DNA of 46,755 nucleotides, from contig JALSGS010000044.1 in assembly GCA_026982695.1 (NCBI GenBank), positions 1 through 46,755 of the forward strand, read 5' to 3'. The notes under the pieces are model-generated. The model did not search any database. It was not told where the DNA came from and was given only the letters and a program-made list of their open reading frames with translations. The DNA is from Saprospiraceae bacterium. GTDB taxonomy: Bacteria > Bacteroidota > Bacteroidia > Chitinophagales > Saprospiraceae. The translations under genes and the position numbers were made by a program. Shown piece by piece: positions 6,137 to 12,304 of this stretch (its first letter is position 1; each line of letters starts with the position of its first letter).

Positions 6137-6681
6137 GTAAGGAATGCGCCGCAGGCCGTGCGCCGCAGGCAAAGCCCGGTTATGTTGAAGTACGGACAGC
6201 GCAGCCAACCAGCCAAGCCAAACACGCATTCCGTGTGATGGCCGTGCAGGACGCTGAAACAAACGCACCTTTCACACCTGCTTCGTTGTTGCGCGTGTCT
6301 GCCCCGTTGTTCGTGCTTGGTTTGCTTACAGAGTACAAAAACGGCGAACGCACCTTTTCAATAGATGTAACGCACTTCACCGTTAGCGAGCGAAAGCGTT
6401 TCAGAAACACACTGCACAACGGGATGCACCGCCTACGCAAGCAAGCAGGGAGCAAAAACGGAATGGTTTACATGGCCATACATGAACCGGATAAAACTAA
6501 AGTGGTAACGCGCACCAAGCTCAAAGCAGGGGCGGCCATCAACCTTTTTGTCACGTTCGCAAAAGATGAAACCAATTTACGCATCTGGCGTAAGCAAGTT
6601 AAGGACTATGCGCGTTACGTTGTCTTCAACGAGGGGCAGACAGGGTTAAGCTGCGAACAGGATAGCATTCTTTTTCTGTAG
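6133..6681 (+). CDS. Hypothetical protein, 182 aa
   Basis: Not recognised. The start at ATG 6133 is set by overlap with the stop of the upstream peptide. Residues 4-14 are CAAGRAPQAK, encoded by two tandem copies of the dispersed 11-mer (6146-6170), so the conserved domain probably starts at about residue 16. The rest is a compact mixed alpha/beta protein with a basic segment (SERKRFRNTLHNGMHRLRKQAG) that could contact nucleic acid. Its place between helicase and nuclease suggests a DNA-metabolism accessory role; this is inference only. Confidence 0.8.
   Translation: MSKECAAGRAPQAKPGYVEVRTAQPTSQAKHAFRVMAVQDAETNAPFTPASLLRVSAPLFVLGLLTEYKNGERTFSIDVTHFTVSERKRFRNTLHNGMHRLRKQAGSKNGMVYMAIHEPDKTKVVTRTKLKAGAAINLFVTFAKDETNLRIWRKQVKDYARYVVFNEGQTGLSCEQDSILFL
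6146..6170 (+). repeat. Dispersed GCGCCGCAGGC element, tandem pair
   Basis: Two copies (6146-6156 and 6160-6170) spaced by CGT, coding for CAAGRAPQA in the 182-aa gene. The same tandem arrangement recurs at 8259-8283, in a different gene and at its C-terminus rather than its N-terminus. Confidence 0.85.
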
Positions 6682-6750
6682 ACGGCTGCATAAGTGTAAC
6701 GTGATAGCACAATAGCAAGCACAAACAAACAAAGCAAGGCGGAACACATT

Positions 6751-7191
6751 ATGGATGGCAAAGAACTAAACGAGCTGTTAACAAGCAAACCAATCCTAAC
6801 CCTAGGGGATGAAGACCGCGCTGTTCGCTACAAGTCACGCCTAGACGAACTCAATGAGGCAGTCTACGCGCATGAAGCCGCAATTCGTGAAGGGATCATG
6901 GACGCGCCCATAGCGAGCAACTTGCGAACAGCTATGCTATCCGTGCACGAGTTTTTACGCGGAGAAGAGGACGCGCCCGATATACTGCTTCCAGCCGATG
7001 TTAACTTGCTGGTGGCTGCTTCACGATCTTACTATGCTAACTTGCCAACCAAGGAAACTAAAGCGGCGGCAACGGCCAAGAAGAAGAAAGACGCGCCGCC
7101 CAAGGAAACCAAAGCAGGTAAAACACGCGCTTCCAAGGCCAAGGCGGAAAAGGCAGAAGCAGCTCGTTTAGCTAACCTACTGGGTATTTAA
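6751..7191 (+). CDS. Hypothetical protein with Lys/Ala-rich tail, 146 aa
   Basis: Not recognised. Residues 1-98 are a predicted helical domain (acidic, with leucine-rich stretches); residues 100-140 are a Lys/Ala/Thr-rich tail similar in composition to histone-like or nucleic-acid-binding tails, ending in ARLANLLGI. AAGGCGG precedes ATG 6751. The next gene begins one base after its stop, so it is probably cotranslated with the nuclease, and a partner or DNA-binding role is possible. Confidence 0.82.
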   Translation: MDGKELNELLTSKPILTLGDEDRAVRYKSRLDELNEAVYAHEAAIREGIMDAPIASNLRTAMLSVHEFLRGEEDAPDILLPADVNLLVAASRSYYANLPTKETKAAATAKKKKDAPPKETKAGKTRASKAKAEKAEAARLANLLGI

Positions 7192-7192
7192 C

Positions 7193-8311
7193 ATGCGTAG
7201 CCAAAACAGTTACTTACTGCCCGAGCCGCCGCTTTCAAACTCAAACGTGAATAAGCTTAAAAAGTGCGGGCGTTCGCTTGAGCTTAGCAACTTGGCGCAA
7301 ACCTTACCCATGCGTGCCGCGCCTATGTATAACGGGCGCTACAATATAACCGCTTCCGGCGTTGGTCACTTTTGGCACGCATTGGCTCAAACTTGCTTTC
7401 AAATGCAGGAAGCTGGCGCGGATTGGGAGGCGCTTTGCAGCCACATGGATCGATTCTTTTGGTTATATGCGCCCGTGGATTACAGCGCAACCCCAAGCCA
7501 GCCGCGTTCGTTTGAACAGGCTGTAGCTTGTTTGGCTTCGTTCCGTTGCTTTTTGCCTCAACTACTTGCTAAGTATGAGCTGTTTTCACCTGCGAAGTGG
7601 TGCGAAGGTGCGGCAGATGAAGCAAGCAGCCAAGCCGACACAACAAACACAAACCCACTGCATGGATGGGAAAGCATCGAACTAGGTGTTCGCTTGCTAA
7701 ACCTGCACAAGCAAATACCATACGACACGCATGTCGATTTCGTCATGTGGGATAAGGAACAGCGCCAACCTGTTGTTTTAGACATGAAGACAACGGGGAT
7801 GATAAGCGAAGTACGCACAAACCAACTGCACAGCAACCAGCTTTTAGGTTACCTTGCTGGTGTATGCGCTTTGCTGCACAAGGCTAACAAGGCTAAGTGG
7901 CGAGCTATCGGAGGTCATAACTGTTTCAGAACGTACCGCGTTTGGTATATGAGTATAAGCACGAAAAATGCGACCAGCTTTACCCTGAGCTATGGTGTAA
8001 CAGATCAGCGTATCATTGAGTGGGATTATGTTTTACGCTCTGCCGGTGAGCGCATTGCAGAGGAAAGGAAGCATTTAGGGCGTTTGTCGCGAGATACAAC
8101 GGAATGCCGTGTATGGCACCAAACTTGCCAGCATGTTAATGTATGCGACTGTACAAACGAAGAAGTAGTTAAGTTTATTAAGCCCTATAGGAGTGGGCTG
8201 GAGCAACCTCAAATTGAGGTTGATTGGAAGGAGGCGATTAATTTGTTGCTTTATGGGTGCGCCGCAGGCCGTGCGCCGCAGGCAAAGGAAGTAAACACAA
8301 AAGGGGAATAA
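7193..8311 (+). CDS. PD-(D/E)XK nuclease, RecB/Cas4-like exonuclease, 372 aa
   Basis: A DNA exonuclease of the PD-(D/E)XK superfamily, likely for end resection in recombination or host DNA degradation. The core is D182 (HVDFVMWD) and the D197-M-K199 motif (VVLDMKTTG), followed by a helix with QL..Y (NQLLGYLAG), the usual order in RecB/Cas4-type enzymes. Four cysteines near the C-terminus (C305, C312, C318, C320) together with C25 in an N-terminal KKCGRS segment resemble the iron-sulfur arrangement of Cas4 and AddB, but the spacing is not canonical. The last residues, CAAGRAPQAKEVN, come from the dispersed repeat. ATG 7193 is one base after the previous stop. Confidence 0.8.
   Translation: MRSQNSYLLPEPPLSNSNVNKLKKCGRSLELSNLAQTLPMRAAPMYNGRYNITASGVGHFWHALAQTCFQMQEAGADWEALCSHMDRFFWLYAPVDYSATPSQPRSFEQAVACLASFRCFLPQLLAKYELFSPAKWCEGAADEASSQADTTNTNPLHGWESIELGVRLLNLHKQIPYDTHVDFVMWDKEQRQPVVLDMKTTGMISEVRTNQLHSNQLLGYLAGVCALLHKANKAKWRAIGGHNCFRTYRVWYMSISTKNATSFTLSYGVTDQRIIEWDYVLRSAGERIAEERKHLGRLSRDTTECRVWHQTCQHVNVCDCTNEEVVKFIKPYRSGLEQPQIEVDWKEAINLLLYGCAAGRAPQAKEVNTKGE
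8259..8283 (+). repeat. Dispersed GCGCCGCAGGC element, tandem pair at the nuclease C-terminus
   Basis: Copies at 8259-8269 and 8273-8283, spaced by CGT and followed by AAAGGAAGTAAAC. Nearly the same downstream bases (AAGGGAAGTAAAC) follow the copy at 15119 in the polymerase gene, so the conserved unit is longer than the 11-mer. Confidence 0.85.
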
Positions 8312-8313
8312 AC

Positions 8314-8736
8314 ATGAACACAGAAGACAAAGCAGCCTCCTTAATGCAACATATAGAGCCTGCACGGTACACCAAAGTGCAAGACGAGCCTGCAAGCGCA
8401 TTCACAAAGGGCGCGTTTGTGCCTGAGGAACACGCCGCTTGGCATTATCTTTTACAGGCTCGCAAGGCGTTTAAGCATGAGAACAGAAACCTGGTGCTTG
8501 AAGGAAGTGAGAATAATCTTGTAAACTACAAGCAGGTGTTTTTAACTACGGCTGTTAAGTATGGGGTAACCCCTGAACAGATGGTGCGGGCTATGCCTAT
8601 AGCCCTGTTCACAGCACGCGCCTTGGGTTTGGATGAGCTTATAGCGTTGCAAACGGATGTGATATACCCGTACAGGAAAGAAGGTGGAGTTTGTGAGAAG
8701 CCTATAAGTTCTGGCAGTGTTATTGTTCAGCGTTAA
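8314..8736 (+). CDS. Hypothetical protein, 140 aa
   Basis: Not recognised. ATG 8314 is preceded by AAAGGGGAATAA. The middle of the protein is helical (HYLLQARKAFKHENRNLVLEG, then AVKYGVTPEQMVRAMPIALFTARALGLDELIAL), with a segment that could be a helix-turn-helix (VTPEQMVRAMPIALFTARALG), but the match is weak. If real, this would be a candidate binder for the 11-mer array. It stands two bases after the nuclease gene. Confidence 0.78.
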   Translation: MNTEDKAASLMQHIEPARYTKVQDEPASAFTKGAFVPEEHAAWHYLLQARKAFKHENRNLVLEGSENNLVNYKQVFLTTAVKYGVTPEQMVRAMPIALFTARALGLDELIALQTDVIYPYRKEGGVCEKPISSGSVIVQR

Positions 8737-8759
8737 GTTGGGCAAAGGGCGGGGGGGAA

Positions 8760-8954
8760 ATGAACACAACGGACACAATGAAAGCAAAACAAGACCAGCT
8801 AGAAGACGCTATTAGCGAAGCAATAGGATGTGCTGTGGAGCTTAGAGACGCTATAGAGGCGTACCGCATAGCCATTCGTCATGTCGGTGTGGCGCGTATT
8901 GAATGCGACAAAGCAGAAGAGCAACGGGAAACAACACAGGAGAAAGCAAAATGA
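8760..8954 (+). CDS. Small helical protein, 64 aa
   Basis: Not recognised. ATG 8760 follows a G-rich stretch (GGGCGGGGGGGAA) that serves as ribosome site. The protein is short, charged and predicted all-helical (KAKQDQLEDAISEAIGCAVELRDAIEAYRIAIRHVG). Its stop overlaps the next start (ATGA). It precedes four related helical genes and may be a shortened relative, but the similarity is too weak to assert. Confidence 0.7.
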   Translation: MNTTDTMKAKQDQLEDAISEAIGCAVELRDAIEAYRIAIRHVGVARIECDKAEEQRETTQEKAK

Positions 8955-9352
8955 AGAACGAGAACAACAACAGCGACAAAAGAAGACCAACAGAAGGGGA
9001 GCGCAAGGCGCTTAAAAAGTCCGCACACGCTTGGCACAATAGCGCACAGGAACTTAGACGGGCTGCATTCAAACTTTATGATGCGGTATGCTATACATGC
9101 GAACCGCTTCCCGGCTTTATGTATGAGTTAAGGCAAAAGAATGAAAACACGGACGCTTTAAGCCTCGAGCGCGTTGAGGTTGTCGCGCGGTTTGAAGAGC
9201 ACGGGTGGGAGCAAATGAGCTACATGAAGGCAGTTAAAAGGCACGAAAAGCGCACTAAAGCACATGCAAAGCTAATTCGCAAACTGATTGAACCTTGCCC
9301 TGTGGAAGCGGTGAAGGCTGTGGAAGCCATGAAGACGGAGGCGAGCAAATGA
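8951..9352 (+). CDS. Tandem-family helical protein 1, 133 aa
   Basis: First of four tandem genes that look paralogous. PTEGERKALKKSAHAW aligns with PTEAEQAKRKKAARDW of the next gene, followed in both by a helix with alternating Ala/Ser and Leu. The protein is charged, predicted mostly helical, and has no signal peptide or catalytic motif that I can see. Start ATG 8951 overlaps the upstream stop and the end overlaps the next start, both as ATGA, so the cluster is translationally coupled. The AVEAM/AVKAVEA C-terminus resembles the VEA repeats of the 358-aa gene only in composition. Confidence 0.8.
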   Translation: MKNENNNSDKRRPTEGERKALKKSAHAWHNSAQELRRAAFKLYDAVCYTCEPLPGFMYELRQKNENTDALSLERVEVVARFEEHGWEQMSYMKAVKRHEKRTKAHAKLIRKLIEPCPVEAVKAVEAMKTEASK

Positions 9353-9810
9353 GCGACAACGCGAACGAAGCGCACAAACCAACAGAAGCAGAGCAAGCCA
9401 AACGAAAAAAGGCTGCGCGTGATTGGCTACAAAGCGCATACGCCTTAAAAAGCGCTTCTGCTAAAACAGCATTAGCAACCGCCGCAGCTTGGGAGGCGCG
9501 TATAACGTACATACGGGAACTTATGCGTAACCGTATCCACCCAAGTATGTTAATTAAAATGAGGGGCGCTATGAGCGAAACAGACACAGCGCATGAGGTG
9601 GCTGACGCAAATCAAGAGAAGTTAACAAGCGTGTACAACGCGTGTGTAGATGCTTATTTCGCAGCAATGACAAAGGCAACACAGGAAGAGATAGCAGAGG
9701 TTCTATCAGCCGATAAAGGCAAGCAGACGCTTGCAATGGTCAACGAAACAATCGAAGCGCTGCTAGATAACGCAACGACACAAAGAGGGCAAGCAGATGA
9801 AAAAAGTTAA
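9349..9810 (+). CDS. Tandem-family helical protein 2, 153 aa
   Basis: Second member of the cluster. The central block AAWEARITYIRELM aligns with AAWKARIRYMLAAS in the gene at 10194 and with RAWAASLEYMQVAG in the gene at 9797, with similar spacing to a later Tyr/Phe-rich helix (VYNACVDAYFAAM). Predicted all-helical and soluble. Its 3' end (RGQADEKS) overlaps the next start by 14 bases. Function unknown; the copies have diverged strongly, which suggests old duplication followed by specialisation. Confidence 0.8.
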   Translation: MSDNANEAHKPTEAEQAKRKKAARDWLQSAYALKSASAKTALATAAAWEARITYIRELMRNRIHPSMLIKMRGAMSETDTAHEVADANQEKLTSVYNACVDAYFAAMTKATQEEIAEVLSADKGKQTLAMVNETIEALLDNATTQRGQADEKS

Positions 9811-10207
9811 CGGAGCGAAGCATGAAATACAAGGTAGCGCACACAGACAAGACAGACAAGACTGCACAGCCTATAAGCTGGAAAGCATAGCAAGCGCCTG
9901 CATTGAGCCTTTAATGGCCGCTATGAAAGCACATGCAAAAGCAGACCGCAGCACAAAACGGGCTTGGGCTGCCTCTCTTGAGTATATGCAGGTTGCGGGA
10001 CAAAAGGGCACAAGCCTGAAAAAGGTAAACAAAGCGCTTAAAAAAGCAGCCGCGAGAGTAGAAAAGCAAGCGATACATGTGGATGCGTACAACAACGCCA
10101 TTGCCTATTGTAGAACGCATATAGAAATCCACTTCGATTTGAAAGATATTTTTGATGAGCAAGCAGAGACAAACATAAAGAGGGGGCAAGCAGATGAGCA
10201 AGGTTAA
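9797..10207 (+). CDS. Tandem-family helical protein 3, 136 aa
   Basis: Third member. RAWAASLEYMQVAGQKG, then VDAYNNAIAYCRTHIEIHF, align with AAWKARIRYMLAASNER and VAYHRFNAAISFYSDCAEEYH of the next gene. The stop region encodes RGQADEQG, almost identical to RGQADEKS of the preceding gene; this DNA (GAGGG, G-rich, then CAAGCAGATGA) doubles as the ribosome site of the following gene, so the translation signal was duplicated with the gene. Start ATG 9797. Confidence 0.8.
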   Translation: MKKVNGAKHEIQGSAHRQDRQDCTAYKLESIASACIEPLMAAMKAHAKADRSTKRAWAASLEYMQVAGQKGTSLKKVNKALKKAAARVEKQAIHVDAYNNAIAYCRTHIEIHFDLKDIFDEQAETNIKRGQADEQG

Positions 10208-10580
10208 AAGCACTTGGAAAGAGGCAAAGCAAGACGAGTTAAAAGCTAATGCGCGTGCAAGTGTTGTATACGCTAACGCAGCGCAACTAGCGGAAGAGGA
10301 GGCAAGCCAAAAGGGAAAGGCTGCTTGGAAGGCACGAATCAGGTACATGCTTGCAGCTTCAAACGAAAGGCACACACGGGTAGAGCTGAAGGCTCTCTTT
10401 GATGAGGTTTCAAAGGCGATTGAAGCCTCTTCTGTGGCGTACCACAGGTTTAACGCTGCAATAAGCTTTTACAGCGATTGCGCGGAAGAGTACCACAAGT
10501 TGAAAGATGAAATTGAAGCCGAGGAGAGCGCGTCTTTGCCTGATTTAAATGATACGAAGTTGTTTAACGCGCCGCAGTAA
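10194..10580 (+). CDS. Tandem-family helical protein 4, 128 aa
   Basis: Fourth member, starting at ATG 10194 with the duplicated CAAGCAGATGA leader and overlapping the previous gene by 14 bases. Contains AAWKARIRYM and the later AYHRFNAAISFYSDCAEEYH helix shared with member 3. It ends in LFNAPQ, encoded by a truncated GCGCCGCAG of the dispersed repeat directly before TAA. The cluster ends here; the Sak4-like ATPase follows after 35 bases. Confidence 0.8.
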   Translation: MSKVKSTWKEAKQDELKANARASVVYANAAQLAEEEASQKGKAAWKARIRYMLAASNERHTRVELKALFDEVSKAIEASSVAYHRFNAAISFYSDCAEEYHKLKDEIEAEESASLPDLNDTKLFNAPQ

Positions 10581-10615
10581 TGCAATACAGAAGCAGAACC
10601 AAGCAGGAGAGCAAA

Positions 10616-11539
10616 ATGCTTAAACCAACGCTATTAACACCGGCACGGCAGTCATCCCAAGTCACCTTATTCCTTTACGGGGAATCAGGCGTTCAGAAGA
10701 CAACATGGGCTTCCAAGATTTTAGGATCTGGCCTTAATGTCGTTGTCTTAGACGGAGATAACAGCAGCCACATCTACAACCAGATCGATCCAAAGCAAAA
10801 GGAGCGCCTTTACTTTTTCGACCTGATAGACAAAGGGGGGAAGGCAGAGCGCAACACAGACACAACGCCGTCAACAATGGCTAACTTCCTCATGCGCGTT
10901 AAGGATAAGAAGGAGTTCAAATACGACCTAACGCAACGGCGTGAGGTAGCGATTCCTTCTAAAGACTCTGAAACCATCATATGGAAGCCAAAGGACATAT
11001 TGACGCATGATACTGTACTGATCATCGACAGCTGGACAGCGTTCGTATCCTCTCTTGTTCTGCGTTTTTACAACGCGCATGACTACGATGGATATGCATC
11101 AATGGTGAAAGACAAGCAAGACATGAAGCTGACGCAAGAACATTACCAATGGTGCGGGGCGCAAGCTCTTTGCTTTGCTGCCGCTGTTAAAACCTTGGGT
11201 TGCCATGTAATCTGCATAGGCCATGACGACAAGGTACACACGACAGACAAAGTAACACGCGAGATAACCAGCACCAAGACAGCCTTGCTAGGTGTGTCAC
11301 GCCCCAACGCGCACAACACAACGAAAGAGTTTCACGACTTCTTTTACATGCATCGCGTGAGGGGTGTTCCGTACGTTCAAACGGCTCCAAAGGGCGACGT
11401 GCAAACGCAATCGCGAACAACAGTGATCCCTCCGGGGGATTATGATGCCCAGAAGGAGTTAACTGTGCTGAAACTGTTCGAAAAGCACAACGCACTACCA
11501 AAAGATGGGAGGGAGGTTAAGCCGCTTACGTTTGCATAG
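10616..11539 (+). CDS. Sak4/RecA-like phage recombination ATPase (AAA_24 type), 307 aa
   Basis: A P-loop ATPase of the RecA fold; family members promote single-strand annealing or strand exchange together with a phage ssDNA-binding protein. Walker A reads GESGVQKTT at residues 22-30, with Gln27 where Gly is expected. TVLIIDSWTAF is the Walker B, and HVICIGHDDK resembles the following strand with its polar sensor. ATG 10616 was chosen because of CAGGAGAGC just upstream; an ATG at 10580 lacks this. The next gene is a probable ssDNA-binding protein, matching the usual Sak4-SSB pairing. A NTPase in DNA packaging is unlikely in this early position. Confidence 0.75.
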   Translation: MLKPTLLTPARQSSQVTLFLYGESGVQKTTWASKILGSGLNVVVLDGDNSSHIYNQIDPKQKERLYFFDLIDKGGKAERNTDTTPSTMANFLMRVKDKKEFKYDLTQRREVAIPSKDSETIIWKPKDILTHDTVLIIDSWTAFVSSLVLRFYNAHDYDGYASMVKDKQDMKLTQEHYQWCGAQALCFAAAVKTLGCHVICIGHDDKVHTTDKVTREITSTKTALLGVSRPNAHNTTKEFHDFFYMHRVRGVPYVQTAPKGDVQTQSRTTVIPPGDYDAQKELTVLKLFEKHNALPKDGREVKPLTFA

Positions 11540-11651
11540 GGTGTAAACGAAGGCAAGTCAGGGTTCACAGCAACAACGGTACACAGCAACAACAGCCGCG
11601 TAGTAATACGCACAACAGCGCATAAGCGCATAACTAGAAAGGAAAAACATC

Positions 11652-12161
11652 ATGTCAGAAGCAAACATTGAATTGGGCAAGGTATTGGTAAATGGTTCTC
11701 TGCAAGAGGTTTCAGCAGAAAGCTTGATGGATTTAACCTTTGATCAGAGCGAGATTGATACGCCTGTAACAATGGCGCAGCTTAAGCTTGCCGCAGGTCG
11801 CTACCGATTGGAGTTGGGAGGGTTAAGCTCGTCCGTGTCAAAGAAAGGCAACGCTATGTTCGTCTTGCCCTACACCGTTAAAGACGTTATGGCACGGCAA
11901 GACTCAGGAGACCTTGCTGAGTTAATAGGGGAGAGCGGGCGTGATATGGTATCTCTTACAACCAACGAAGTAGCAAAAGCCAAGCGAAAGCTTGTTTGGT
12001 TGTGTAACTTGGTTGGTGTTCAACTTACCGCAGGCATGGGAATGCATGACGTGGATGAAAAAGTAAAAGGTCGGGTTATTGAGATCGACGTGAAAGAAAA
12101 CAACGGGTTCGTTAACCTTGACTGGGAAAGCTGCTCTTCTGTTATCTCTGATACTGTGTAG
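11652..12161 (+). CDS. Probable ssDNA-binding protein (OB-fold-like), 169 aa
   Basis: Residues 45-140 look like a beta-rich domain: AGRYRLELGGLSS, KKGNAMFVLPYTV, and VKGRVIEIDVKENNGFVNLDW at the end, a strand order typical of phage proteins of the DUF669/OB-fold type that coat single-stranded DNA. There is no acidic C-terminal tail as in classical SSB. Support is mostly context: directly after the Sak4-like ATPase and before the DNA polymerase, with a strong AAAGGA ribosome site suiting an abundant protein. A terminator follows at 12215-12245. Confidence 0.5.
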   Translation: MSEANIELGKVLVNGSLQEVSAESLMDLTFDQSEIDTPVTMAQLKLAAGRYRLELGGLSSSVSKKGNAMFVLPYTVKDVMARQDSGDLAELIGESGRDMVSLTTNEVAKAKRKLVWLCNLVGVQLTAGMGMHDVDEKVKGRVIEIDVKENNGFVNLDWESCSSVISDTV

Positions 12162-12214
12162 CGCCATCGGTTATGCTTACTGTGAGGTAAGCAGGCAGTA
12201 AGCAACACGCAACC

Positions 12215-12245
12215 AAGCCCCGAGCGTTTTCGTTCGGGGCTTTTT
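12215..12245 (+). terminator. Strong rho-independent terminator
   Basis: AAGCCCCGA (12215-12223) pairs with TCGGGGCTT (12234-12242), continued by a G-T and C-G, G-C pairs to a TTTT loop, followed by T up to 12245. It lies between the ssDNA-binding protein and the DNA polymerase and should limit polymerase expression relative to the upstream genes. Confidence 0.9.
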
Positions 12246-12304
12246 GGGTATAAGCTATAGGGCGCTGGTTTGCTTGCAGCGCGACCAACATTACAGGGGT
12301 TGCT

